Positions 22,020-33,480 are shown, numbered from the stretch's first letter. The stretch is DNA of 64,000 nt from Blastobasis lacticolella (GCA_905147135.1 LR990048.1:17964563-18028562), one strand, 5' to 3'. Notes: generated by a model not told the origin, from the sequence alone. A program made the numbers and translations.

Positions 22020-22720
22020 TCCTCCCTATGGAGATGGAACATAATCCTCCATCCAGACAGGTGGAACTCTCGTTCTTTTACTTGCTAGAATATTATCAGA
22101 ATCAGAACAATTACTATTCAGAATATTGTTAACATAATTAACACGACTATTCATCTCATCACAATGAAACTCTTTAGCATTACAATTATATTTATCATAC
22201 ATTTTAAGGGTATGCCCGGGTTTCCCACCGCGTACCTTTGTTGACAAGTAGCTCGATATTTCGACACAGTTGCATGCATCATGGTAACAGTTGGCGATAA
22301 AGGGTATGTTACCCTTAAAATGTGTGATAATAACCGCGATCGTGTAAAACATTATATATTTATCATTACAATCATTCACATCATAACTTAATTCCGGAGT
22401 CATGCATGTTTCCGTTGCCTCAGATAATACACAGGTGAACTAACCAACTTGAATGGACACATCTGTTTTAATGGAATTGACCTCTGTCTATGTCTATAAT
22501 ATACGATCTAGGTTCCCTAGATTTTTTTGCGACAACCCCATATTTTCTCCACACTTTCTTTCCCTCCTTTAGATCTTATAAATCCTTAACTCTGTGTCTT
22601 TCATGATAATAAGCTTCAACATTACGTTTCTTAATAATCGTGTTTCCTTTAAACGTTTTCTTACAATTAACTGTTTTACATAAACTACTTGATAATCTAG
22701 GTAAATTATCTTTTTATCTT
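22020..22720 (-). pseudogene. Gypsy-type pol, integrase C-terminal remnant
   Basis: Reading toward the 3' LTR, decayed peptides resemble the integrase C-terminal module of gypsy polyproteins: an RNVEAYYHERHRVKDL-like stretch, then KKVWRKYG and KKSREPRSYIIDIDRGQF. A 125-aa frame at 22026-22403 ends KRTRVPPVWMEDYVPSP just before the purine tract. Several stops separate the pieces. No protease, RT or envelope sequence is present. The LTR and its tract support the call; family assignment is by motif only. Confidence 0.55.
22225..22290 (-). repeat. Fold-back arm-like segment inside gypsy remnant
   Basis: CTCGATATTTCGACACAGTT then GCATGCATCATGG matches the fold-back arms at 54661-54700. It interrupts the retroelement reading frame region. 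Confidence 0.5.
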
Positions 22721-23022
22721 CTTATAAATTAGAAGAGATCAAAGAATATATTTTTTGCTATTTTAATAGCAGACTCCGTAGAGATTAAGGACCGAATAGG
22801 GACTGCTGGTGATCTTTGCAAAATCCTTAAATTTACTTCTGAAATGTGTGTGTGGCAAAATATTCTTTACATTGCTCTATTATATAACTTTCCGTTAAAT
22901 ATGTAAGTTTTTTATGTCAATGTATCTGGAATCAATCAAACGGTAAAATAGTAGTAAAAATAGTAATAGTGGTAAAGGTAAAAGATAATTGGTAGGTAGG
23001 TTAAATAGTTAGTCGTAGTTTA

Positions 23023-26000
23023 TTAAAACAAGTGAGTGAACTGAATGATAACAATCAAGTATGTTGTACAGAAACTTATGAGCGCTAATGCCAGGTTGAT
23101 GTCCACCGGGACCACGCGCCACGCCTTGCGCTGAATCTGCCGCGCCTCCATGAAGCGGAGTAAGCTAGTTATAGCAGTTCTTCGTTTAGTATCTGAAATG
23201 TAATTTTATTCGAAAATCATCTATCTTCTTATTTATTTCGAAAAGTTTCGAAATCGACTCAGGTAAAAATTTCTCTTTTACAATGTGGTATGGGGCAAAA
23301 TATGGATGTTTTTTTTTCTTTTTATGTTATACGGCAGACAAGCAGGCGTTCCCCTGGGTTGAAGTATCACTTTGACCGGTTAAGCACTAGAAGGTTTTTT
23401 GAAGCCAGGTTGGCCTTGCCTTCCAGGTGACTCCGGAATCGCACGCTATCAGATATGTCGACACCGAGGATCCCAATACTTTTTGAGATGGAAAGGGTTG
23501 TTTTTGAAACTGCGGCACTATGTCAAAGGGATCTGTTAATGATAACAAGATGGCGAAAGGAGTGAGTATCGAGATGATAAGTGATAGGGTTGAATGGAAG
23601 AAAGACATACAATAAAAAATAAATATTTTCATGGAAAATTATACAGCGCCATCTAGCAAAGCTTATAGATGTCAGAAAACTGATAAACTACTTATATACT
23701 TTTAAATACATGATTATTATCAATATAACAACTAGGCCCGTTACAGAAATTAAAATTCAACATTTTAATTCCTACCGGGCCGGGAATTGAACCCAGGACC
23801 TCTACGTGGCAGACCGGCTAACCAGTTAACACTACACTAAACCACTCAGGTCGTCACATCACATATTGCGCCGACCCATGGGAGAAGGGCAGATAGATGA
23901 TGAATATTATAGTGTGGTGGAAAAACAGGTCACGGGGTCGCGTGATGCGTAAGCCAAAGGAATACGTGAGAAATAGATGGCGAAACCTGCTGGTATCAGG
24001 AAAAAGGTCCTCCGAGATTCCGAAGATGCAATGGATATCGCTGAGTCGGACGCAAGAGTCAATGGTTTACGACGAAGACCGTGAAGTGGAGATGGAAAAG
24101 TAGAAGAGCGGACTGCGGCATAAGCCGGGATTAAGGTTAGTGTTTGCTGAGAACGCTCCAGCGCGCACCATATAAACGTAGTTTTATCATATTTTCAATA
24201 ATACGGTATCAAAGTTGTGCTCACTTTCGCAGCACATCGAGTAGCGCAGAGGAGGTTTGCGAACTATTTTCAAGTTTCTTTAGCTCGGTCTACGAGAAGG
24301 ACAAAACACCAATCAATATTGAAACTAATATTAACGAACACTATGAGCAGGAGAGACATCTATAGTAGCAAGACTTGAGAGTCTTGCTACTATAGATGTC
24401 TCTCCTGCTGATGTACTGACTAAAATAAAGCAGTTAGATGCTAATAAGGGTGCCGGCCCGTACTGTATTCCAGCTTCTTTCATAAAAAAATGTGGTGAAG
24501 AACTATGTGGCCCATTATCAATTCTGTTTGGTATGTCTATAAGATTAAAAGTGTTCTTCGATTATTGGGAAAATGCATTCATAGTTCCCATTCATAAATC
24601 TGGAGACAAATCTAAATGTGAAAATAAATTACAGACCTATCCAGTAAACTATCGTGTTGCGCAAAATTATTCGATGCCACCACGGCCTTACAAAGATTTT
24701 AATTTATATTTCAAAAATGTTTTGTCCAGTAAACAGCATGGTTTTGTCGTGGATCGCTCGACAACTACGAACCTATTGGAATACAAGAATTATTTACGCT
24801 GTGCCTTCGCCGGGCAAATCAGGTAGACTCAGTCTACACTGATTTTTGTAAAGCGTTCGATAAAGTAAATCTCTCAGTCCTGGTACAGAAACTTATGGGT
24901 TACGGAATTTACGGCAATTTAATTCGATGGATAGAATGTTATCTTCACAATAGCAGTCAGTTGGTTTGTATAGGGGGTCATAAGTCTTTACCAGTTACTG
25001 CAACTTCTGGAGTGCCATAACACTCGCATTTGGGTCCTCTTTTATTTGCGATTTTCATTAACGACCTTTCCAGTAGCATCAAAAGCCCATGTCTGCTTTA
25101 TGCTGACGATCATAAAATATTTCGAAAGACTAGCGTCGACGATGCTATTGAGTTACAACAGGATCTGGACTTGGTAGCTGACTGGTGTGCACGTAATATG
25201 ATGTCATTAAATACTGAGAAGTGCTTTATGATCTCTTTTACTCGCAAAAACTACATGGCCGGTAACAATTATACTATTTCCAATACTATCCTACAGCGTA
25301 AATTGGTGGCAAAAGATAGGGGAGTGTATTTTGATAATAAACAATCCTTTGTTCACCATTACGAATACATTGTTAACGAGGGCATGCGTACTCTGGGTTT
25401 CATTTACCGGTCCACCAGAGATCAAAGGCACTCGTTCTGTAATATATTTATATAATGCGCTTGTCAGGACTGTTCTCGAATATAATTCTGTGGTGTGGTC
25501 TGCTTTCTATGGGGTTCACAGTGCGCATATTGAGGGAGTACAGCGGAAACTTCTTAATATGCTTTGCTACGACGCCACGTAGGCAGACAGTTACGCTCTT
25601 ATGCCGATAGATTATTGAAGTTTTGTATTGATTCCTTGGAAATACGTCGCAATTGCAACGATTTGGTTACGCTTTACAAAATTGTCCACAACTATTATGA
25701 CTCTCCAGCGCTCCTCTCATTTTTAAACTTTAATACCTGCTATAAATTACGTAATCCTAGTCAGAGACTTTTTGCCCTTCAAGTATACTCGAATAATACA
25801 TCATATTATAATGCTGTAGTCCGTATTTGTCAAAAATACAATGAAGCGGTTCAAAAACACTCGTCGCTTGACATATTTTATCCGAGTTTGGAAAACTTTA
25901 AGAATAATGTGTTTGCTTGGTGTTTCTTCTATTGTTAACTATAATATGTTTGATTTTTGAGAGTTTGAACTTCTCTAGTGCAAACACCACTGTAATTTTG

Positions 26001-28404
26001 ATTTTGTTCTATAATTAAAACAAAATCAAAATTAATTGGTTAATACCAATACTACTACTACTTTAGAAATACTTTATGCCATGCTGTGCACATGATTTAA
26101 AAGAATTATAGTGTAGTACTTACACTTAAGAAACTATGTACAATATTGTTTTATGGCATGTAATTTGTTGTATGTGACTAATAATAAAAAAAAATATTAT
26201 TCAACAAAATGTTGTAGACGTGATCCAGAAACCAATATCTATGTTTATGGTTTGTCCGACTGTTGTTAAAATATATAGTTTCAAAGATACACGGGATTTA
26301 AAATTTGTATGGAAATATGAAATCCCGTTTAATTTAAGAACGATATATTTTAACGAATATCCGATAATTATTAGCATATATTTTAGTTTCTGGATCACGT
26401 CTACAAAATTTTATAGCGTAGCGTAGCTTTGATAGCGTAATGTTGAAAATATGATTAAAACTACGTTTGTATGGAGCGCGCTCGGGGGCAATCCTCTTAA
26501 ACGCTAGTGTATGTATGTATGTATGTAAACTCTTTATTGCAATTTAAAAATAAATACAGTAGTAAGAAAAATGACATTTGATAATTTAATGTGATGGCAA
26601 TGATATGGGGAAGCTCCAATTTCACTATTTTTCATCACTGTTAAAAAAATAAATTATCTTGGCTTTTAATGTCCCGGTTGTGCTCTCGCGCACGAGGGCC
26701 CGGGGTCCGCCTTGACCATGATTCAGGATTTGGCAGGGCAGGTAATTACAGTGGAGCGACTGCCATCTGACCTCCATGACCCTGCTACCAGGGGCACCTG
26801 ACCAGATTGGATCATGGTATTTTTTCATTTTTTTCACTGGTAAACGACATAAAAAATTTCCCGTTCATTTTATTAGGCTAAAATAGGAATGGTATTTCTA
26901 CGATAGCAATATTACATTACGAACTCGCTAGGAGACAGCTGTAGGTAAAATGAAAACTTGAAAGAATTTCTAGGTTAATGTTGATTAGTGAAATAATAAC
27001 AATTAATAGCCTGCTCTCACTAACCTTTTTCGTAAATTAAATCATCTTGTAAAATAAGTCGAAGGGCTTCACAGTTCGCTATAGTTATTTCCACCATTAC
27101 GGATGGCACGAGCGCATGTAAAAATACATGTATAGCATAAAGTAAAATGGGTGTAAAGTCATTAAAATTTGCCTGTAAATAAACATTTCAATTAATATTA
27201 AATTAAAATTAGTAACAACAATGAAGTAATAAAAATTCTTACGTTTTCTTTAATAAGAACTAGGACTATATACAGCATTCCCATGAATTTAGGTGCAATA
27301 ATCAACAGGTCGACAATTATCTGAAATAATTTAAACTCCGATTAAAATTTCTGAGGACCACATTCATGTATAACATTTTTTATAAATTTGTGTACAATTT
27401 TTAACTAGTCCTAAATGTACTGTATTTAACAATAAAAAACAATAACATTTAAAAAAATAAGTTACATAGGTTACTTTAACCCCGGGTAAATTATAGGCTC
27501 CCGCGGGAAAGTTGATTGTTTACAGAGATCCGAACTGCGCGCGTGTAAAAGCCAGATAATAAAATCAAATTATTTACCATTACTTTACAATTTAGTGTGT
27601 GCAGACAAGCGTTCTTAATTATATGATTAAATAACGACATTCTGCACAAGCAGGCAGTTTACCAAAACGACGAGGAAGTAAGTTGCAGGACCATTTCATA
27701 CTTACAATTGCATCATATATCGGCTTAATTTTCTTATAACACTCAATAATTTTTATGTAATCCTTGTTAAACTTTAATAGATCGGGCTGACGTTTTTGCA
27801 AGTTCAATTTCAAATACTTCATACCACAGTTTATGTAGTAAAATATCAGAATGAGCACAACTGTCATGGCATCTAATCCTATTGCAGGAATACAATAGAT
27901 AAATCTAGGAATTATTCCATTATAGCAATAGAGTTCATCTGTACAAATACTAAAAGCACAGTAAACCCATTGGGCACCCATAAAGATGGAAGTGACGACA
28001 ATGACAATCCAACTGTAACTGACTCGGATAGACATTCTATTATCGTGCATAGAATAAATGTCTTTACACAAATCATATAATGTGTATTTGTGTAAATTCA
28101 AGAATGCTACATGACACACATACTGAACAAAATGAAGATATATCCAAAATAGAATTTGAGAAGTGTTTGTCCTGATAAGAGGTAAAAATAAAGTTATAAC
28201 CATGAAAACTACAATTATGGCATAACAACAATATGCCAATCGTACATATTTTTTCTTTATTATCTTTATGCACCCGACGTTGAAACCGAAAAGGAATGTT
28301 ATTGTTAGATAGTAATAAATAATTAATTTCGGTACTTTAGGCCTAAACACAACTTGAGTATGCTTGGTTTTTAACACTTGAAACACACGATGTTTGTTAA
28401 ACAT
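23023..28404 (-). CDS. Gustatory receptor Gr-a (four exons)
   Basis: Seven-transmembrane insect chemoreceptor, expected in the dendritic membrane of taste neurons; its ligand cannot be read from sequence. Exons on the minus strand: 27706-28404, 27243-27320, 27025-27172 and 23023-23192 (699, 78, 148, 170 bp; 364 aa). Donors are GTAAGT, GTAAG and GTTAGT; acceptors are TTTCAG, TTTACAG and TTTCAG; phases 0, 0, 1. Exon 1 holds about five hydrophobic helices (for example CCYAIIVVFMVITLFL and SYSWIVIVVTSIFMG). Exons 2 and 3 carry helix 6 and an intracellular segment with ANCEALRLILQDDLIYEK. Exon 4 has WRVVPVDINLAL and the family signature TYLIVIIQF. The start chosen is the first ATG (MFNKH), aligned with Gr-b and Gr-c. 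AATAAA overlaps the stop codon. Intron 3 is 3.8 kb and filled with repeats. A 71-bp SINE-C piece sits 20 bp upstream of the ATG. No stops or frameshifts. Confidence 0.88.
23319..23380 (+). repeat. Element D 5' fragment
   Basis: TTTATGTTATACGGCAGACA only, within intron 3 of Gr-a; the rest of the element is missing. Confidence 0.45.
23636..23854 (-). mobile_element. SINE-A copy in Gr-a intron 3
   Basis: Tail TACAGCGCCATCTAGCAAAG at the left, tRNA-like head with box B (GGAATTGAACCC, near 23784) and ACCACTCAGGTCGT at the right; same orientation as the gene. Confidence 0.78.
23880..24140 (+). mobile_element. LINE C-terminal tail fragment
   Basis: Decayed version of the tail also seen at 44186-44668 (RVMRKPKEYVRNRWRNLLVSG here). 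Ends GGACTGCGGCATAAGCCGGG. In Gr-a intron 3, antisense to the gene. Confidence 0.6.
24200..26040 (+). mobile_element. Jockey/I-like LINE RT fragment (dead)
   Basis: Reverse transcriptase remains are antisense to Gr-a in its intron 3. The N-terminal part has ANKGAGPYCIPASF. The palm region follows, with a stop replacing the usual PQGSHLGP glutamine (ATAACACTCGCATTTGGGTC near 25017), then GPLLFAIFINDLSSS and the catalytic box as LLYADDHKIF (about 25099-25128). The thumb and C-terminal part run to a stop at 25938, broken by at least two frameshifts (about 25450 and 25580). The non-coding end has a hairpin, TTGATTTTGTT...AACAAAATCAA (25997-26030). The 5' end is truncated. A 30-bp perfect inverted repeat interrupts the frame at 24346-24409. 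Confidence 0.8.
24346..24409. repeat. Perfect 30-bp palindrome within LINE frame
   Basis: Arms at 24346-24375 and 24380-24409 are exact inverses, separated by TGAG. The right arm belongs to the normal RT reading frame (SLATIDVSPAD), so the left arm is the extra inverted copy. Confidence 0.9.
26212..26406. mobile_element. MITE in Gr-a intron 3, 21-bp perfect inverted ends
   Basis: TTGTAGACGTGATCCAGAAA (26212 onward) is matched by TTTCTGGATCACGTCTACAA ending at 26406; the arms are perfect over 21 bp and continue imperfectly outward into AAAAT/ATTTT. About 195 bp, AT-rich interior with an inner palindrome around ACGGGATTT...AAATCCCGT. Confidence 0.8.
26649..26818 (-). mobile_element. SINE-B 3' half in Gr-a intron 3
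   Basis: TGTCCCGGTTGTGCTCTCGC to CTGACCAGATTGGATCATGG; the tRNA head is missing. Same orientation as the gene. Confidence 0.8.
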
Positions 28405-28423
28405 TTTTACACAAGTTATGAAC

Positions 28424-28494
28424 AAAGTAAGAGGGGAGGTCTCTTTCGTGGGAGTGGCCCAAGTCCAACAAGAGACTGGTATGAGCTATGAGCA
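28424..28494 (+). mobile_element. SINE-C fragment in the Gr-a 5' leader
   Basis: 71 bp resembling the SINE-C tail (GGGGAGGTCTCTTTCGTGGG, then GGCCCAAGTCC). It is flanked by ATGAAC at 28418-28423 and 28495-28500. Gr-b and Gr-c have a single uninterrupted copy of the flanking sequence at the equivalent place. Confidence 0.75.
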
Positions 28495-28500
28495 ATGAAC

Positions 28501-29115
28501 CTTGTTATCAAATGTAAACAATTACTTGCATTAGACAATGACATCATTTTATTTTCGTTTTATAATTCATTTCCGCCAGCATATACAGGTTGACTTTGAG
28601 CTGGGAACTTTAAAGGAAACATATACCTAACGACTTGTATTATGCTGTTTTAGGAGCTGTACATTTTAGGGTTCCAATTTAAACTGGTAAAGAAGCCCTG
28701 TCTGTCACAGTCAAATGTTTCTGCAAGTACATTATATGAAATTTGGCACAGTTGTAGAACTTGCTGCCCCAATTCAACATCCAATTAATCAGCAGACAAC
28801 AGACACCAAATAAATAGTAGGTAGTGACAATATTGTACATTATATCACAACAATAATTTAAAAAAGTTCTATATTGATAAAGTTCTGACTTTGTGTTTAA
28901 AATTCCATTTCCAGAAGCATCCTATATAGGTAACTCATTCAATATTAAAACTATTAGTTGATTGAATCCATGACCTAATGGTCAGTTTTTTAGCAGGTAA
29001 CTCTAATTTGATATTATTTGTTACACAATCGTCACTAAAACTATAAGAATAAAAATATTAAATTCCAAGAACTCAAAATGTGGCCTGCTAGCGATCATCT
29101 GCGTTTCGGGTTTCA
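28501..29115. other. Duplicated upstream flank of Gr-a
   Basis: Non-coding, but alignable with 42928-43985 and 58303-59290. Shared landmarks are ACAGGTTGA, ACTTGTATTATGCT, TGTCTGTC plus CAGTCAAATGT, and CGGGTTTCACCAGC. The promoter of each receptor must lie here; I could not fix a TATA or initiator position. Confidence 0.6.
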
Positions 29116-29119
29116 CCAG

Positions 29120-29440
29120 CAAAATTCTATCATCGCACCGTTCGCCACCGACAGGGAGTTCAACCTCACACCTTGGAGCCAAATTGGTCGCGAACTGTGA
29201 GGTTCCAAAGGAACTTTCTCCCACGCCCGCTAAGGTTGTGGAATGAACTACCTGGAGAGGTTTTCCCAGGAGAGTACAACATGGAGTTCTTCAAGAAAGG
29301 GATGACAAGATTTTTACAGAGTCAGCATCGCGTCGATGATGCCCTAGGTACTGCAAACGTCCATAGGCTGCGGTGACTACTTACCATCAGGCGGGCCGTC
29401 AGCTTATTTGCCACCTAAGTAGTATAAAAAATGAACTTAG
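29120..29440 (+). mobile_element. LINE RT C-terminal tail insertion
   Basis: Encodes FQRNFLPRPLRLWNELPGEV, then EYNMEFFKKGMTRFLQS and TANVHRLR with a stop, typical of the end of non-LTR RT proteins. It ends TGCCACCTAAGTAGTATAAA. The Gr-b and Gr-c flanks lack it (CGGGTTTCACCAGC continues directly to TTACGATTTT), so the insert limits are visible. Confidence 0.75.
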
Positions 29441-29594
29441 ACTTACGATTAATTAATTACGATTTTGTAATTTTTATGTTATCTGAATTCCGAACATCTG
29501 CGCCGCACCGCAGTGTGCCATACTATAGATTTTTATAGGACGACGGAGTTGACGCACCGCGCCGTAGGAATGGCTCTTAGGTTTCGTTTTCCAT

Positions 29595-29880
29595 TTACGA
29601 ATATAGGAGGATTACGAAAGCCCTGCTGCCAAGCTGTGGTGGCCGGCAGAGTAGAATAGTACCAACCCCTTACTTGTGGGTATCGTACAAGGCGACTAAT
29701 GTTTCCGAGACAAACCTTCTAGAGTCTCCGTGGGCTGAAAAAGGGCAGTAGCGTAAAAAAATGCTGTATCTCCAACCCGCTTGCCAAGCGTGGAGATTAC
29801 GGCAATAACCTCCCCTTTTGTGGGAGAGGCCCGAAGTCCTGCAGTGGACTATTATGGGCTGTGATGATGATGATGACGAA
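29595..29880 (+). mobile_element. SINE-C copy, plus orientation
   Basis: AGAATAGTACCAACCCCTTA, TCGTACAAGGCGACTAATG, GGAGATTACGGCAATAACCT and AGTCCTGCAGTGGACTATTA, ending GGGCTGTGATGATGATGATG. Compare 62397-62645 reversed. Confidence 0.78.
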
Positions 29881-29999
29881 AGATAATTTATAAAGGTAAT
29901 AAAACGGAATGTATGTTAAAACTACTGAAAGCATATTTGCCGCTTATTTTGTAATTTTTATAAATTCATTTATTTGTAATTGCGTTGTCATAAATATTG

Positions 30000-30390
30000 T
30001 TGCCTTATAAGAAAGCTCACTGTTATCCAAAGGGCAATGGAAAGAGCTATGCTCGGAGTTTCTTTGTGCGATCGAATCAGAAACGAGGAGATCCGCAAGC
30101 GAACCAAGGTCACCGACATAGCTCTAAGGATTGCCTGACTGAAGTGGCAGTGGGCAGGGCACATAGCTCGAAGAATAGATGGCCGATGGGGCAGTAAAGT
30201 TCTCGAGTGGCGACCACGTACCGGAAGACGCAGCGTGGGCAGGCCTCCCATAAGGTGGACCGACGATCTGGTAAGGATCGCAGGTACCAGCTGGATGCGG
30301 AAAGCACAGGACCGGCCTTTGTGGAGATCTCTGCGGGAGGCCTATGCCCAGCAGTGGGCGTCTTCTGGCTGATATGATGATGATGATGAA
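30000..30390 (+). mobile_element. RTE LINE 3' fragment
   Basis: Starts in the RT C-terminal region (CCTTATAAGAAAGCTCACTG) and runs to GCGTCTTCTGGCTGATATGA followed by a TGA microsatellite. It carries a stop (GCCTGACTG for GCCAGACTG) relative to other copies. Confidence 0.82.
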
Positions 30391-31039
30391 ATATTGTATA
30401 ACTGCCTACTTAATAATAAATTATTTTACAATCTAGCTTATCGAATGATTAATGAAAATTTTTATTTGTTGAATCTTCATACAGCGAAATAGTTTGGCTC
30501 CTGGAGTATGCGTGTCTTTCTAACTAATTGGGGTTTTCACATTGGTACCAAAGAGTTTAAAATGTTAGTATACTATACTTGTGGGGAGAGTTAGAAAACG
30601 TTCAAAGGTTACTCGGGGTCACGAATCTTACATTCAATTAAATGTTCTAAACGCGCGCTCCAGCTTTTTCTACAACCTCTTTGGTTTAATCTTTATCTTT
30701 AAAATACAAGCAGGTCTTGACTGCTCAGTGACTCGCAATTATGTACCTATTGTATCACTTTGGTAGTAAACTCCAAAACATTTTAGACTGTAAGGGTGCC
30801 GTAGGTTATCTTGCGTCATCGAGTGTAAGAAAAATTCTACTAAGTAGCGATTTTAGAAAAATTCTACTTAGTCTAAGAGACCCACAATACGTTGGTTCAA
30901 TGTTAGTAGGTACATATTGTTGGCGCCACCTATACGATATATGAGGAACAACGATGCGCCGTCACAACTACAGCGCATCCCGGCAAGATTAATAAATACA
31001 ACATTTTAACCACCGCGGGCGTGGAGAAGGTTGGCGCTC

Positions 31040-31385
31040 TTAAAGAAGTGACACAGTGGTGAAACAACCGACTTCTTCGTAAGTAATACTTTTACCGTTT
31101 TATATGTATTTACGGATTTAAATTTTGGTGTTTAAACATGATTATTATTATTCACGTTTTCACGATATAATCCGTTCTAGCATATTTGCTGTAAAGTTGC
31201 ACCACTTTTGGGCTAGATATGGCTTCTTTTTAACTTTCCAGTGCATGATTTTGTTGGATTCAACAATATAGCAGCGTTTTACTTCAATACCTATAAGACA
31301 TTAATTAATTAATTACCTTATTCGAAACGCAACAAAACATGAAAGCAGCGTCATTTTCGCCGGATACGAATAGTGAAGTCATTTT
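31040..31385 (+). repeat. Duplicated flank segment (pairs with 45950-46260)
   Basis: GCATATTTGCTGTAAAGTTG and GATTTTGTTGGATTCAACAA match 46075-46145; continued beyond the LINE insertion by 32575-33026, which pairs with 46255-46560 and 50360-50460. No coding. Confidence 0.65.
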
Positions 31386-32572
31386 TGTTTTTGAATAGCC
31401 AGGCATTTGACCGCCACCGCACCTGGTGGTAAGCGACAATGTGATGGATCATGCCTGTCTAGGAACAGGCTAATCACTCTGGCCTTGAAGACGTCGAGAT
31501 TATAATGATCAGGGAACTCACTCGCGGGTAATGCATTCCATTCCTGAGCCGTACGCATTATAAAGGTTGGACTAAAGCGGCTCGTGCAGATAGCTGCAAG
31601 ATCCACAACATAAGGATGAAACGCTCGCCCGGATCACGTCTCCCGATGACGAAAAGGGGCCGGCGGAATGAGGTCGTGCAACTGCTTCGCACACTCTCCG
31701 ACATGCAACCTGTAGAAGACCGACAAACGCGCAACCCTACGCCGACGTTCGAGGCTATGCAGCTTAGCTTCAATCAACTGCGGATCACAAATTAATTATT
31801 TTGCTCGTTTTTCCACCGCATCCAAAGCAACCAGTTGGTATTTGGCTGATCCATCCCAGAGGTGGCAGCAGTACTCCATGCAAGATCGGACTTGTGCTTG
31901 AAATAACTGAAGGAACTGCCTTGAAGTGAAGTACCGCTTGACGTTCGAGAGGATTTCAAGTTTTTTGGCTGCAGTCTTGGCTTTTGATCCGATGTACTGT
32001 CCAAAGTTGAGATTGGGTGATAGCTCAACACCCAGGAGCTTGTAGGTTGTCGGTAATTTCCATAGATAGATTCCGGATAGTCGGAGCAAGATGGAATGGA
32101 CTCCGTTCAGCGGAAAACAAACACGCCTGTGTTTTGGTGGCGTTGAACGACACTAGATTAGCTTCGCGTCAATCGGACACTGCCTTGAGAGCTTCGTTCA
32201 AGTGACCAACCATGGCCTCTCGACAAGACTGTTGGCTTTTGCCTCTGACAGATATATATCCGCTACTGTGCTGTCGCCTGCGTACCCAAAGGTACTGGGT
32301 CTAAGGAGATTGTTAATAAGCAGCAGGAGAAGAGTCGCGGACAGAACCGACCCCTGAGGAAGTCTGACGTTGATAGCCCTTAGATCAGACGTGTAACCGT
32401 CTATAACTACACGGATTGATCGTTTACTCAGAAAATCCGATATCCAGGTGTAAAAGCCAGCTGGAATACCGTATGAGAGAATCTTACTTAAAAGGGCTGC
32501 GTGCCAAACCCTGTCGAAGGCCTTGGAGATATCAAGAGACACAGCAAGGGCTTCGCCATCCTTCTCAATGGC
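31386..32572 (-). mobile_element. Jockey-like LINE RT fragment (dead)
   Basis: 5'-truncated element. It begins in the palm region (EALAVSLDISKAFDRVWHAA, about 32570-32480) with RLPQGSVLSATLLLLLINNL. The catalytic box is mutated to YAGD (normally FADD). After a frame break near 32200 come thumb peptides (TYKLLGVELSPNLNFGQYIG, YFTSRQFLQLFQAQVRSCM) and a tail, FIMRTAQEWNALPASEFPD, ending at an A-rich end near 31386. At least three frame breaks make it non-functional. The homologous flank near 46255 lacks the element. Sister fragments: 4430, 7615 and 9130. Confidence 0.82.
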
Positions 32573-33480
32573 CTATCTTTCGTCAACGTCTATTTCCGTC
32601 TACTGTACCTTTCCGTTTCTCCGCATTTCTGCTGAGCTTCTTCCACTACATTATGCATATAAAAAGTAGTTTTCCCCTCATTGGAGTCGAATGTTTTCCC
32701 ACCAGGCAGTGATTTCTAAAACGGGGTTCGGATAAGGTAAGTATTTAATAAGCGTTTTATTTTTAGGTAAAACGCTGCTTGATAGCTTGAACCTTATTTG
32801 AAACCCAACTAAATATGAGAAAGCTTGTTATTGCCTAGTGGAAGGAGGAGTGGCCAATGTGACAAATCATTATTATGATAGATGTTTGTAGAGCGAATAT
32901 TAAACAAAACACTTTTTAAAATACATTATTTCTGTTTATTTTGGTCCATTATAAATAAACATACACCTAAAAGAAAATAATAAATTATTATGACATTACT
33001 TCTGTATACGTAATCAATTCATAAACGGAACGGAACGTAGTGTCCTAACGTAAACAAACCGCTGTTCAAAATACTATAAACTTAATTAGAAATCCAGTAG
33101 TAATACTTACAAAATTAGTGTTAAAAAGTGCAGTGACATCAGGAGCAACCATTCAACATTTTGGTTCACAAGGAATCGTCGATTTACTACATAATTTTCG
33201 GCAAGTATTCCATAAGATATACGTTATAATACAATATTTGAACCTTGGTAAAAAGTATATTATCGAATCACAACACATCTTCAAAATAAAAACAGCTGAT
33301 TGGAGGTTAGAAAAACGCTTTTGACGTGCGCTTTGACAGAAGACAACTGACAGCCGAGTTACGGAAGCGTTCACAATTAAAATTGCGTTTTGTTCACGCT
33401 GACCACAGTATCTGTTTCATTTCACGCATGACACTTATTTATTCATTTTAAAACAAAGACTTGAAGATCAGAACACAAAA

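Larger units (their letters stand above)
29490..30700. repeat. Flank block inverted relative to the Gr-b and Gr-c units
   Basis: 29490-29605 and 30400-30690 match the reverse complement of 45290-45190 and 45170-44830 (landmarks AATATAGGAGGATTA, GTTTGGCTCCTGGAGTATGC, ATACTTGTGGGGAGAGTTAG). 61510-61310 matches the same way. Two retroelement pieces (29595-29880, 30000-30390) sit inside this copy. Confidence 0.65.

Noticed and set aside
22026..22403. 125-aa ORF as a host gene
   Set aside because: It leads directly into a purine tract and LTR and follows integrase-like peptides, so it belongs to a gypsy-type remnant.
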